This document shows positions 22,624-34,604 of a stretch of DNA of 64,000 nucleotides, piece by piece (within the stretch, counting starts at the first letter, position 1; each line of letters begins with the position of its first letter). Source of the DNA: Antedon mediterranea (taxonomy: Eukaryota; Echinodermata; Crinoidea; Comatulida; Antedonidae); assembly GCF_964355755.1 (NCBI RefSeq), contig NC_092672.1, positions 496,001 to 560,000 of the forward strand, read 5' to 3'. Both the position numbers and the translations under genes were made by a program. The notes beneath the pieces are model-generated. The model was not told where the DNA came from and made no database searches. It worked only from the letters and a program-made list of their open reading frames with translations.

Positions 22624-25600
22624 TTTAATTCGTCACTTTGACGAATTATAGGTGATCATTTTTATCATTTTAATGAAATTAACACTTTTTAAACATGCAT
22701 ACGTTAACATACGATCGTAAACAGAATTGATGTACGCCATCCTATGACATGATGCATACGCTTATAGTGCTGAGTTGTGCCTATTAATATGCCATATACA
22801 ATATGTACAGTATATACTGTATATCTATACAGTGTAGCATAGGTGAAATTACGGGACACACATCATGTTCTAATTTTTTGGTATGATGGAATTATCAAAA
22901 TAAACTCGAAGATGACAATTTCGAGAGATAATGAATTGAGCAAATAAATATAAGAATTGGAAGAGAATCTGGCACGTAGAAGCGCTGTGCGCGCTCTTTG
23001 AAATTTGTATAACTTTGACGAAAAAGATGAAAAAACTACTTTTTAACTTCATCTGGCCATATGTTAATGTCACAACATCCGATAGGCTTGGTTTTTATAT
23101 GAATTCATATCTACATTTCATCAGCTTTCATAATAAATTATAATCATCAAGGTAACCTTCAATTCTGAAGAGCTGTAAGATATTCAAATTTATGGCGAAG
23201 GTGAAATTACACGACCTACGTTATTCAACTTTTTACGCGTGATGACGTCATCAAAATGAAAACACTGACAAATTATGAGAAAGATAAATAATTAAGCAAG
23301 CACACACTGAAATTTGCGCGAAAATTGAGCTCAAAAAGCATTCTATTGAATGTGATAACCTACACAAAACGGAAAAAAATCCTAATTTTTAAATTCAAGT
23401 GGCCATTTGATGACGTAATACCATTTTGTACTACTGTACTAATGTGTATATACATTTATTTATATCTACAACTCAATGGCTTCCCGAATAAGTTAAAAAA
23501 CTTAGGGGTCATCGCGCATTCTGAAGAGTTATTTTCATTTTTATTTTTTTTAGCACTTTTGTACAATTAATGTGTGCATTTTGTCATTTGTAATGTGCTC
23601 GTAGAGCACTATTTTAAGTGGAAATGGACTCAAATTTGGTGAATGTACTAAGGATTGCGAGTAGAATGTGATTTATACATCAAATTTTATTTTTTACGCT
23701 TTGTACGAATCGCGTGCGCAAAAACGTGTTTTTGCCCAGTAATCTTTTGAAACACGCAAATGGCCTAATTCATGCTCTAAATTGATCAAAACCTAATTTT
23801 GAGCTTTGTAAAATTTTAACGCGCGATTTCATGCGCATGACCTTTAAACTCGCAGGTTTTTATTTTAATACGTGAAATATTAATGCGCGCTCTTTTAAAT
23901 GTAATGAACTATGACGCAAAATATGAAAATACGACTTTTTTTATTTAACTGGCCATATGATGACGTCACAATATCCGATTGGCAACATTTTCACATGATT
24001 TTGTATCTACAATTCAATAGCTTCCAGAAAACGTTTTAATTGTGATTATCACATTTTATTCTTACGAGCTATAAAAGATTAAAATTTACTGTAAAGATGA
24101 AATTAATGCCATACATAATTTAAATTTGTAGGCATGATGACGTCAAAAAAATTAAAATATTTTTAACTCATGCGAAAGATAGTTGATTAACCTAGACAAT
24201 ATCAAAATCGCGGTAAAAATGGAAACGGATAAGTGGAGATGCGCTCTATTAAATGTGATGACCTATTACGAAAGACACAAAAATCCTAAATTTTATATTC
24301 GCGTGGCCATACGATGACGTCACAATGTTCGGTTAGCCATATTAATACATGATCCGATATCTACAACTCATCAACTTCCAGAATATGTCATCCACAAAAA
24401 GTTGACAGTGTAGTTTAGAAATTACGACTGTTTAAAAAAAGGCATAATTTTGACAAATTTTTGAACTTTTTCATCAAAAACACGCGCAAATTGTACAATT
24501 CGACATGCTCGTATGACGTAACTTTAAGTCGAAATTGTTTAAAAGTTGGTAAAATTACTAGAAAAGGCTGGAAAAACATAAATCACTCGAAAAAATTATG
24601 TTTTTAACTGGGAATTTTTGACATGCTTAAAATGACATGAAACGCGTAGAAAGTTGATTAGAAATTGATTTTTCGCAATATAAAATTTTAACTAACGTAA
24701 CTTTTTGTAAAACATGCCATTTTTAGTTCACTAAAAGTTTGCCCTTGATATGACTTAAATTTTTATAAAGGGTAAAAAAAAAATTACGCTTGGTTTTTAA
24801 GCTATGATCAATCATTAAAAATCATAAAATCGTGCGTAAGTCACGTTGCGCAACTATGACTTCATTCAAAATAGGAGGCGCACAACTTCACGTAAATGCC
24901 CACATGTTGTCAAAGTTATGAAATGTTATGTTTACACATTTTAGAGAAACGTGACTCACAAAAAAATGGGAAAGAAACTAGACATGAAACTCGTCACTTT
25001 GGCGAGTTAGTTATCCGCACGACAAACGCCACGTGCACGTCATACGTTGGAATTTTGCAGAAGAATATGATATGTTGTTAGTGCTGAATTCTGTCAATTT
25101 TGTGTCATATAGTATATGCATGCAAACAGTATAATCTGTATACATGTTACATACAGTGTAGAATAGGTGAAATTACGGGACCCGCCATTTATTCAAATTT
25201 GTAACATGGCGACGGTATCAAGATGAAACACTAAGATAGCAATTTCGGAAGGAAATTATCTCAGCAACAACATATTAACGTGTAGAAGAAATTTGAATAC
25301 GTTTAATATTGATGCGCGCTTTTTAAAATATAATGAACTATGATGCAAAAGATGAAAATACAACTTTTTTTATTTAACTGGCGATATGATGACGTCACAA
25401 CATCTGATTGGCAAAATGTTCACATGATTTCATATCTACAATCCAATAGCTTCCAGAAAATGTTTTAATCGTGATTATCACATTTTATTTTGACGGGCTA
25501 TTTACAGATTAAAATTTACTGTAAAGATGAAATTAATGACCCACGTAATTTAAATTTTTAGGCATGATGACGTCATAAAAATTAAAATATTTTTATCTCA

Positions 25601-26335
25601 TGCGAAAGATAGTTGATTGACCTAGACATTATCAAAATCTCGGAGAAAAAGAAATACGTATAAGCGTGATGCGCTCCATTGAATGTGATGAGCAATAACG
25701 AAAGACAAAAAAATCCTATATTTTACATTCGTGTGCCCATATGATGACGTCACAACATCCGTGAGGTAAAAATTCTGCATGAATTCATATCTACAACATA
25801 TCTGCTTACATATTAAGTTAAAAAAATTAGGGGTAATCGTTGATCCTGAGAAGCTATAAAAGATTCAAAATAGGCATAATTTTGACAACATTTTGTAACT
25901 TTTTCAACTAAAACGCGCGCAAATGGGCTAAATCAACGTGTTCGTAAGACGTTATTTTAATTTTAAATGATGTCAATCACGCGTATGACCCTACGTGCGC
26001 GTGCGTTTTATTAGCTAATATTTTTACCCTTGACCTGAAGTTTATTTATAGTGAAATTCATTAATATGTGATAATGAATTATGGAGATATGATTGATAAT
26101 GTGATTTCACAAAAAATGGTGTATAAATGACGTCACGGATGAGTGATCGCGCTGAAAAGCTTATTAGGACTAAGTTAAAGTATTTGAAAGACATTGTGAA
26201 ATTTTGGTAATCATTGACATTAAACTTTTTGAGATAATTGTTACACAAAATAGTGTACAGAAACAATAAAAACAACAATAAAGATTTCATACAATAACAA
26301 TAGGTGATCATTTTATTCTAAATGATCACCTAATA
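22624..26335. repeat. Long repeat block of about 350-bp units rich in TGACGTCA
   Basis: The phrase GGCCATATGATGACGTCACA or a variant recurs at about 23050, 23398, 23950, 24305, 25379 and 25733, often about 350 bp apart. The interval 23880-24260 is repeated with divergence at 25310-25690. The octamer TGACGTCA occurs eight times between 23243 and 26135. The left edge is a perfect hairpin (AATTCGTCACTTTGACGAATT split, 22626-22646) followed by TAGGTGATCATTT. The right edge repeats TAGGTGATCATTT as a 13-bp hairpin (26302-26335 region). No protein is encoded. Confidence 0.75.
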
Positions 26336-26740
26336 ATACACTACATTTAAATAAAGCTACATGATTGAAATTAGCAGTTAACAGTACGGTTTTAAACTTT
26401 TTTAACTTGTAGAGTGCCAAAATCACATGTTCACAATAATCCACAGTGGAGCTACACTCAGACTTTCTCAGCTTATATCATGTTTAAGTATGATTAATTG
26501 AAAGTGATTACATAAAAAAAAAAAAGGGAAAATGTGGCAATATTTTCCAAAAACTAATTTCTAAAACTGCTGTAGTATAGTAGTAAGGCTAGAGGCCAAG
26601 GCAGCATCGCGGTACATACCTAACCTAGACTCTAGTAGGCCTATTGAATATATCCACGTCTTTCTATCTCGTTAAATTTGACATTTTAGTAGTAATCTCA
26701 TAATCACATTATTACACTGTGAAACCGTATCCGGATATTC
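26336..26740. other. Intergenic, no gene seen
   Basis: AT-rich sequence with the TTTTTAACTTGTAGAGTGCC phrase also present near 19510. No gene or full element resolved. Confidence 0.4.
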
Positions 26741-27148
26741 ACCCCCTGGACATTTACCCCCCGGACAACTACCCCCCGGACAACCACTACTCCTTTAGGA
26801 CAACTACCCCCCGGACAACCACTACTCCTTTAGGACAACTACCCCCCGGACAACTACCCCTTTAGGACAACTACCCCTTTAGGACAACTACCCCTTTAGG
26901 ACAACTACCCCTTTAGGACAACTACCCCCCGGACAAATACCCCCGGACAACAACCCCCTTAGGACAACTACCCCCTGGACAACTACCCCCGGACAACTAC
27001 CCCCTGGAACAACTACCCCCCGGACAACTACCCCCTGGAACAACTACCCCCTGGAACAACTACCCCCCGGACAATTACCCCTAGGAACAATTACCACCCG
27101 GACAATTACCACCCGGACAATTACCCCCCGGACAATTACCACCCATCC
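26741..27148. repeat. C-rich minisatellite array (left arm)
   Basis: About 22 degenerate units of 16-19 bp of the type GGACAACTACCCCCC or AGGACAACTACCCCTTT. It is the reverse complement of the arrays at 28256-28448 and 1615-1860. Confidence 0.9.
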
Positions 27149-27539
27149 CTTTAGAACACCCTAACCACCCAGACCATTCAACAACCTGACTCTGCAACAG
27201 TGTATAATAGGAATTAATAACTATATTTTAATTCGTTACTTTGACGAATTACTATTCATTATAATTGTAAACAAAAGTAAAAGATTGAACATAAATATAG
27301 CCTGGTATAAACTGAAGATTGTCACACATGATCATAGGATAGTCGAACGTATTATATAGTACTCCCTGTATTTACTGTAAAGACTGGGTTCGCTAATAAT
27401 AATAATAATTTTTGCGTCAGGACAATGCTTCGATAACCACTGGTCTTAAAAGAATTAATTTTTGTCTCAAATTCGTCATATATGTATTTTTGTACACTTG
27501 AAGAATAATATCACTTTTGATATTTGACCTCAATGTTCA

Positions 27540-27735
27540 CTCACCGAATAAACGTCGATCTTTAAATAAATTCCCCTCAAATAAACGGTGACCATGTCAT
27601 AATCGGCGTCTATTTCCATTAGATTATACCCCCTCCCATTGAATAAACAACTTTCTTCCAATAAATGTCAACCTAAAAACCACCTAAACAATAAACAGCC
27701 CAGGCCGTTTTTTTCAATAAATACGGTACTTTAAA
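27540..27735. repeat. Fragment of the AATAAACG/CGTATTTATT repeat
   Basis: Repeated AATAAACG phrases ending in CAATAAATACGGTAC resemble the right end of the element at 33860-34602. Confidence 0.45.
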
Positions 27736-27785
27736 TCTAGCACATCTAGGGTCTAGCGTGCTGTTAAACAGAATAATCGGTTAAA

Positions 27786-28196
27786 AACGGGTGTTTCGAA
27801 ACTAGAGACCCGAGACCCAATACGAAAAGGGAGACCTAAATATACGAAAAGGGAGACCCACGTACGAAAAGGGAGACCCCACTATACGAAAAGGGAGACC
27901 CCACTATACGAAAAGGGAGACCCTAATATACGAAAAGGGAGACCTAAATATACGAAAAGGAAGACCCAATTATACGAAAGGGAGACCCAAATATACAAAA
28001 TGGGAGACCCAAATATACGAAAAGGGAGACCCACTATAAGAAAAGGGAGACCCCACTATACGAAAAGAGAGACCCCACTATACGAAAAGGGAGACCCTAA
28101 TATACGAAAAGGGAGACCCAAATATAGGTCTCCCTTTTCGTATTGGGTCTCGTGTCATGTCTCTGGTCTCGGGTCTCTAGTTTCCAAACACCCGTT
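27786..28196. repeat. 18-bp tandem array bounded by inverted repeats
   Basis: About 15 units of ATACGAAAAGGGAGACCC(A/C) run from about 27818 to 28132. They are bounded by a 32-bp inverted repeat: AACGGGTGTTTCGAAACTAG and on (27786-27817) versus its complement at 28165-28196. The last units are themselves inverted (GGTCTCCCTTTTCGTA), so the structure can fold back. The ORF at 28000-28335 is only the array read through. Confidence 0.9.
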
Positions 28197-28255
28197 AAAA
28201 ACAGATGATTTCATTTTTACAGAAACCGGTCCTATATATTTGTCTACTTTTGGAT

Positions 28256-28448
28256 GGGGGAGGGGGGGTAGTTGCCCGGGGGGTAGTTATCCTAAGGGGG
28301 TAGTTGTCCTAAGGGGGTGGTTGTCCGGGGGGTAGTTGTCCGGGGGTTGTTATCCTAAGGGGGTAGTTGTCCTAAGGGGGTAGTTGTCCTAAGGGGGTAG
28401 TTGTCCGGGTGGTAAACATCCGGGGGTAACTGTCTAGGGGGTAGGTGT
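28256..28448. repeat. G-rich minisatellite array (right arm)
   Basis: About eleven units of GGTAGTTGTCC(TAA)GGGG type, inverted with respect to the array at 26741-27148. The two arrays lie on either side of the inverted-repeat-bounded 18-bp array. Confidence 0.9.
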
Positions 28449-28449
28449 C

Positions 28450-29089
28450 CTAGAACCTAAAACATGATATGGTTACACCCAGAATGTTTTAATATACTTT
28501 TCGCCCGTCAAAAATAACATCGCGACAATAATATAGCAGATCGCCAGCTGCAGTAGTAGAGTGTGATCCTGAAAAATGTCACGTGATCATACTCCCTAGC
28601 AAAATAAAAACCCAATTGGACCCGAACGGAGGAAAGTGTCTATTAACGCAAAATTGCGCAATTTATAGGCGATAAAAATACCAGAAATAGAAAGATCTGG
28701 AAAAATTACATAAAAAAACATTTTGATTTTTTTTTAAGTGAAGAAATACATTTTTTATGATTATTCAAATATACACCTCTTTTGCATGTAAAAGAATAGG
28801 AAATTACAAGGTATCCCCGCAAAACGCAAAAAGGCGTGATTTTCAAGAAAATCGTACTCATTGAAAAAAAATTCAAAAAAATATGAAGTATGAGGGATGA
28901 TATTTTAAAATAATAGTTTATTTAGAAATTTTCTGGGTGGAGCTCCACTTTTTAATGAAATCGCACGCCGCAACCACGGCGGAGAGAGGCCTAGAATAGA
29001 CACGTTTCGCGCTCGCGAGGTCACCGTCAGTTTGACCTTTTAGTGGGTATACAATGGTAAACAAACACAGCGAGAGGTAGGCCTATGTT
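28450..29089. other. Intergenic, no gene seen
   Basis: AT-rich sequence, no recognised gene or repeat. Confidence 0.4.
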
Positions 29090-29466
29090 AAGCCGATTTT
29101 CCACTAGGCGAATTTGTTCGCGCGAATCCAACGTTTCGAAGAGAAAAAAATCGCCTACTCTCTTTCCACTACATGAGCGAATAGCTGCGACGTTCATGTT
29201 CCTCGCGTGGTTGCTGAGCATTTCGATTCGCATGAGTGCTCATGAAAGCGTCATAGCTCATTTCCTGAGCTCTGATTGGTTGCGCAATATTTCGCTTCGC
29301 AAAAAGTAGAAACAATTCGAACTAGTAAATTTCGCTGAAGCGAAAAATCAAAGGAACTAGAATTCGTCGAAGAAGGCAGTATGACAGACAGAAACGCGAA
29401 TACGCATGTGCATAGCATGACGCTTTCGATTCGCGCGAACAAATTCGCCTAGTGGAAAATAGGCTT
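29090..29466. mobile_element. MITE with TIRs of about 46 bp and TTCGCGCGAA palindromes
   Basis: The left arm (AAGCCGATTTTCCACTAGGC and on, 29090-29136) is matched by the reverse complement of 29421-29466. Both arms contain GAATTTGTTCGCGCGAATC. The ORFs on both strands here are side effects of the palindromic sequence. Confidence 0.8.
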
Positions 29467-29469
29467 TAA

Positions 29470-31247
29470 AGCATGGGAGAACTGAGAGATGATCATCTTA
29501 AAAAGCAATCGTCAAAACTAGCCTTTGATGGAATGGCATGGTAAGGATGTTATTTATTTTCTAAACTTATGTTTTATATTCACTGTAGAATTATTTGGGC
29601 ATTTGCTTCGGAATCATCGACTTTATTTATGTATTGTCATTTTTGGTTTGACACATATATATTTAGCCTATAATATTACGGTGCATTTAATACATGTTAA
29701 CTGTTGATTTTATTTACAAATGTTGCGTAAATATATTAATTATTATCTTTCATTCTTCTTCATGCTCCTATTGCATCTTCCATGTATTGTGATGTTCTTC
29801 GGCGCTTAAACAGACACCCAAGCCTCCTAGGGGCCTAGGCCTAGTAGACGAAGTACCGCATCAGGCAACGCCACCGGGCGGGCGGAGAGACACGAGCACA
29901 TCGTGGACGTACCTTTCCTTGAAAAATTTCCAAGATTTTGCGCCACTATCCTTCGGAGCCGACGCAAACCACTCAGCAAGTGTTGGAAAATTAAAAACAG
30001 GAATATTATTCAGTGATTTTGTGTAGTTAAATTCACGATTTATCCAACATACATATACAACATTTATGCACCTTGCAACAAAAGCACTCGACAGTCGCCA
30101 TTTCTCAATGCTTCAACACGCACTAAAGGCGAGAGAGGTGTTCGGTTTGTTTACAAATCTATACCAAAGAATATATATCACAAGAATGAGTATTCCGCGA
30201 TTTTTGCATGAGAAATTTGTAACAGAGAGCTCCAGAGAGTGATGCCCGCCCTCATAAGGGCGGATGTATACATACTAAATAAGACTTGATTTAATAGATA
30301 TTATACATGTCACATTAAATAGAATTATGATAATATATATATTTCGCAATTGTAAACTATTTTATAATACATATTTATTAACAAACTAGTGTACATTCAC
30401 TTTTACAGACAATTATTTACTAACATGCTAAATTAGTTCACAAAAAAGGCCTAACACAGCAACACCAAAATCAACAAATCGTTACTCAGCACTGGCCTAT
30501 TCTTTACCATTGCCGCGTACTACTCTACGCCCGGTAAATTAAGTATTGTTTTTATGATATAAATTAGTATAAAATACATGTTATTAATAGGATAAAATGT
30601 TAAATGTCATTAACATTTATTTGTTTTACCAGAAACAAGTTAAATATAGGAATATTATTAAACTATCCTACGTGAAAACGCGTAAACACCAACACGCCCG
30701 GTCACGCTATTGTAGCGCCCGGTTGATAAAGCAAACTGTTTATACGGCAGTTTTTACTAAATAAATTGCATAAAACGAACAATTAAATATCCAAATAGTA
30801 TTTAACATGATGTTGGCATGTAGTTGATAACATTTTTTATCATGAAAATACTACCGGTGGTCCAGCCTTTGATTTGTGAAACCGTCACAAAAAGTTGTAT
30901 ACATCCCATATACATCCACACTTATGGCGGCGCCCTACCACATGGACAATATTACTGTTACAGGGAAAATCGCGGATTACTCATTCTTGTGATATATATT
31001 CTTTGTCTATACCCACTATTTCTGATTGGTCGCGAGCGCGAAACGTGTCTATTAGAATCGTATCGCAGTTATAATCACGCTTGGGTGCACACGGAACAAC
31101 AAAATTTAACTGCTGATGAATTATTCCTGTTTATTTTGTGACGTTTCACGAGAAAAAGCTCGCATCCAAGGCCCTCATTATTGTTGTCATGGTATCATTC
31201 ATATGTATATTACATGATTGAATACTAATTGTGTTTATCTATTGTAG
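29470..31247. other. Intergenic, no gene recognised
   Basis: Short frames at 29525-29707 and 30824-31141 have no recognisable domain and no convincing splice or start context. The sequence is AT-rich apart from a GC-richer patch at 29810-29960. Confidence 0.4.
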
Positions 31248-31249
31248 CA

Positions 31250-31346
31250 TATGGAACGTCGTTTACGCAACATTTTGATGATATGAATTTTATGAAAATT
31301 TTATAAAATTCATATCATTGAAATGTTGCGTAAACGGCGTTCCATA
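31250..31346. repeat. Foldback hairpin upstream of the Ig receptor
   Basis: TATGGAACGTCGTTTACGCA and on pairs with its near-perfect complement ending GTAAACGGCGTTCCATA. Arms are about 45 bp with a loop of about 8 bp. It ends 172 bp before the start codon of the receptor gene at 31518, in the promoter/5'UTR region. Confidence 0.85.
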
Positions 31347-31517
31347 GTAGCAAATAAAACGTCACTTCGAAATTTCGCAATGGACAAACAAAATCATTTA
31401 TAAAGCCATGTTTTCCTGCGGCGACGTTATTCGATGCTATCGAAATTACCACTCTAGGCAATGATCAGTTTATACTAATTTTCGTAGCATTCTGGACACA
31501 TCTACTAGTCTTTAGCC

Positions 31518-32831
31518 ATGAATTCAATTCGTACGATATGCCTATATTACGTTATTGTTAATTGTGCTTTCTCAGAAAACCCATCTGAATCAACGAGAAC
31601 ATTGCAAGTACTTGTTGGAGAAAAAAACATTAAATTGAACTGTTTAGTTGTCGCCGTTAATGACGTCGCTTGGTATCATGTCAATGAATACAACGATGAC
31701 ACTCATCCAACTCAACTGAGTATCAACAAAACAACAACGTTTGAACAATATTTTGAACTTGCATATTATTATGAGCTGAAAACACATAATTATTGTCTTA
31801 TTATAAAACAGATTAGCCGAAATTTGGAAGGTTTGTACATCTGTAAACTAACATATAAATCAGTTGTTTCTACTGTAGCGAAAACAAATATCGAAGTGTA
31901 TGAGTTGCCTACTGACCCCAAGATAATTTGTGGCATAGAAACAACTGATCTTGTAGAAGGTAATATCGTTACTCTAAATTACACCATCTTTATTGGTGAC
32001 GTTCCAGCAAATGTTACAATCTTTATGTTGGATACCAAAGGAGATTGTTATGTTATGTACAACCTACCAAACAGTCAACTTAGTTTGGAAATTAGTGTAA
32101 CCCGTAACATGAACAGATTTCATTTCAGAGTTTCACATAACTTCCTTCAACAAAGTCTTGTCTGTGATACTCCACAACTTAATGTTAGATATTCACCACG
32201 GTTTGAAAGCATGATGCCCAGTACTTTAGAATATGACCACGGGGATCGTCTCAACATACCGATAAATGTTACTAATTCTTATCCCGCGGCAAACATCTCT
32301 TGGAATTGTTGGAGGAACATTAACATATTATTCGATTGTAGTCAAGCTGAATTAATGTCCAGTAAAATTCCAGGCATCTATAATTTATCTATAGACACAA
32401 GTTACTGTTCGGAGTTTATCATGACGTTGACCGCAACTAATACTTTAGGTAAAGATGTCCACAATGTTAGTTTAAATTGCAGTTACATCTATAATAAGGA
32501 CCATCGAAAACCTTTGAAAGTATCAATGTGTATTCTATGTCTACTACTAGTAGTGGTGGTATGCGGCCTGGTCTATAGATACAAACAATGGATAACCGAA
32601 CGATTGAGTAATGGTAGGTCGAGCTGGAGAGACATAATAACTCGTTGCTCTTTCCGTGTGCATGTAGAGTGTCGGACTGCTGTTGATGAGAAGATGTTGT
32701 CTGTTCATGAGGAGATGTTGCCTGTTGATGGGCAGATGTTGCCTGCTGTAAAGGAGTTGTCATCTGATGGTGAGGAGATGTTGCCTGTTGATGAGAAGAT
32801 GTTGCCTGTGAGGAGATGTTGCCTGCTGTAA
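31518..32831 (+). CDS. Single-exon Ig-domain transmembrane receptor with repeat tail
   Basis: 437 residues. Visible in order: signal peptide (1-19); V-like Ig domain with Cys42, Trp52 and Cys109 in a GLYICK motif; a second Ig-like domain (about 133-225, Cys138/Cys206); a third (about 226-320, Trp262); a transmembrane helix at 335-353 (CILCLLLVVVVCGLV); and a cytoplasmic tail. There are many N-x-S/T sites. The tail contains degenerate 21-residue repeats built from EEMLPVDEEMLPAVKESISD. The frame ends in RRCCLL because of an apparent 4-bp deletion in the repeat near 32803-32810; the repeats stay open in another frame to 32998. The whole receptor lies in one exon, unusual for the Ig superfamily. 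It is paralogous to the gene at 35324 and the pseudogenes at 2053/6651. Ligand and role are unknown; cell-surface recognition or immunity is an inference. Confidence 0.85.
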   Translation: MNSIRTICLYYVIVNCAFSENPSESTRTLQVLVGEKNIKLNCLVVAVNDVAWYHVNEYNDDTHPTQLSINKTTTFEQYFELAYYYELKTHNYCLIIKQISRNLEGLYICKLTYKSVVSTVAKTNIEVYELPTDPKIICGIETTDLVEGNIVTLNYTIFIGDVPANVTIFMLDTKGDCYVMYNLPNSQLSLEISVTRNMNRFHFRVSHNFLQQSLVCDTPQLNVRYSPRFESMMPSTLEYDHGDRLNIPINVTNSYPAANISWNCWRNINILFDCSQAELMSSKIPGIYNLSIDTSYCSEFIMTLTATNTLGKDVHNVSLNCSYIYNKDHRKPLKVSMCILCLLLVVVVCGLVYRYKQWITERLSNGRSSWRDIITRCSFRVHVECRTAVDEKMLSVHEEMLPVDGQMLPAVKELSSDGEEMLPVDEKMLPVRRCCLL

Positions 32832-32998
32832 AGGAGTCGATATCTGATGATGAGGAGATGTTGCCTGTTGATGAGGAGATGTTGCCTGCTGTAAAGGAGT
32901 CGATATCTGATGATGAGGAGATGTTACCTGTTGATGAGGAGATGTTACCTGCTGTAAAGGAGTCGACATCTGATGATGAGGAGATGTTGTCATGCTAA
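32685..32998 (+). repeat. Coding minisatellite, 63-bp unit (tail of the Ig receptor)
   Basis: Units of GATGAGGAGATGTTGCCTGT plus GCTGTAAAGGAGTCGATATC recur four to five times. The last three are nearly identical. They encode acidic EEMLPVDEEMLPAVKESISD repeats. The receptor frame leaves the repeat frame near 32805 after loss of four bases, so 32816-32998 is an out-of-frame continuation. Minus-strand ORFs across this region are shadows. Confidence 0.85.
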
Positions 32999-32999
32999 A

Positions 33000-33859
33000 T
33001 TATAAGTATACGATTATTAGCAGACTGGTGGACATTAATTGTTGTTATGCAAGATTCCAATGGTGCACCCAAACTGAAACGTGAAATGTGTATGCACTGA
33101 AAATAGCGGTTGGTAATTTTATACTGATTTATAGTTCTATTATTCAATTAACTTGTACATACAGGTAATTATTGTATGCACTATTGCAAACAATTAATAC
33201 GATTAATTTTGTTGTTTAAAATAATTCAATTAATTTTAGTATCAATATTTAAAAAAATACTTTTAGACACACGACATCATTTACTATAACATCATTTAAA
33301 ATTGACATAGATGACGTTTTATTGGAAAGAGTTTGTAAATATACTGGTTATTGATGATAAAGATCAACTTACTGTAAAATAACCAATCAAATTTTCAATT
33401 TTAAACTTTATCTCTCACCACTACCAGTTCATCTACACTTAAAATATTGTAGCACTGCTTAGTCGAATCTGTTAACAATATTTTCGATTTAAAAACGTAG
33501 ATAAATAATTAATTGTTTCGTATGAATTTTATCGATTAATGTAGTTTTCAAATAACTTTATTAAAAAAGGTCTCCAATAGAGATATTTTAAATAATAAAA
33601 GTTACAAAAGGTGAATACTTTGAATAATTGATCTAAAACAATATTATAATAGTTTAAATGACCACCTGTTGCATTTGTAATAATAATAATAATAAATTGT
33701 CGCACTTTGTAAGAACTTGTTTAATTTGATTATTTCAAAACCTATATGAATGAATAACTGCAATGTGATTACGCGTTTATTAATACCTTTGCGGCTCGGC
33801 TTACTACCGCGACGCGGTATGATTCTATCAGAGTGTGCTCCAGGTCAATTAGCGTATTT
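33000..33859. other. Intergenic, no gene seen
   Basis: AT-rich, presumably the 3'UTR and downstream flank of the Ig receptor. Nothing recognised. Confidence 0.4.
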
Positions 33860-34602
33860 GTAATATCGTATTAATTTATTCGAATAAAGCCTTCTCGAAT
33901 AAATACCACCGAACGTCATTTTAAAGAAATTCCCCCTCGAATAAACGTCCCCGGGACTCATAAATCATGAATAATTCATTAGAACAATTATGACGTAATA
34001 TATGGGACATTATAGAGGGAGGGCGCTATATAGGCATGGAGAGAAAATTAATAAATAAATTGTGTAAACAGCGTTTGCCAACCGAAATGTTTGGTTTAGT
34101 GGTAAAGGCTTAACATATTACGCTGGAGCCCTCGGTTTGAGGTCTATCAAGAACTTGTTTTTTTTTAATAGTTGCGAGAGATTATTTAGAGGGCTAGGTT
34201 TTGTATATTAAGGAAGTAGATCAGCTATCTTGCAAGTCTTTATAATAGAAAATAATTAAGCTAATGAATTATTCATCATTTCTGCCTTAACCTCATATGA
34301 AAAAAATAATGCCCCCGAGACATATGCATATTACAAAATATTGTATTTGTAGTGGAATTCATTGATTGACATAATCTACAATTGATCAAGCATTTCGATA
34401 CAATTTTTACTGTATTTTATCATTTCTCGATTAATTGTGTTTTCACATATATCTTATATTTATTATTTTATTAGGCCTATATCTTGTATTTATTTGATAT
34501 TACCATACAACCAAACAAATAAACGCCTCCCTCCAATAAACTTCCCTAAAAGCCCTCCTGAACAATAAACGCCCCGGGCGTTTATTCGAATAAATACGGT
34601 AA
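33860..34602. mobile_element. Candidate MITE with CGTATTTATTCGAATAAA ends
   Basis: The left end has CGTATTAATTTATTCGAATA and the right end the complement of CGTATTTATTCGAATAAACG, with GCCCCGGGCG next to it. AATAAACG phrases repeat near both ends. Inside, 34083-34147 resembles a decayed tRNA-like pol III promoter (TGGTTTAGTGGTAAAGGC, GGTTTGAGGTC). A partial relative is at 27540-27735. Confidence 0.45.
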
Positions 34603-34604
34603 TA

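Noticed and set aside
23243-26135. A single large CREB-responsive enhancer
   Set aside because: The CRE octamers are explained first by amplification of a 350-bp repeat unit. Regulatory use is kept only as a hypothesis.
28000-28335. 111-codon frame GRPTIRKGRP-type repeat protein
   Set aside because: It is the 18-bp array read through. It has no initiation context and would change frame with any unit gain.
26741-28448. CRISPR-like arrays of short direct repeats
   Set aside because: Units are contiguous and degenerate with no unique spacers, in a eukaryotic context. They are minisatellites.
30824-31141. 105-codon frame
   Set aside because: No recognisable domain, no splice or polyA context, and composition like the flanking DNA.
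32467-32993. Minus-strand frames rich in HQQATSPH repeats
   Set aside because: They are the complement of the coding minisatellite in the Ig receptor tail.
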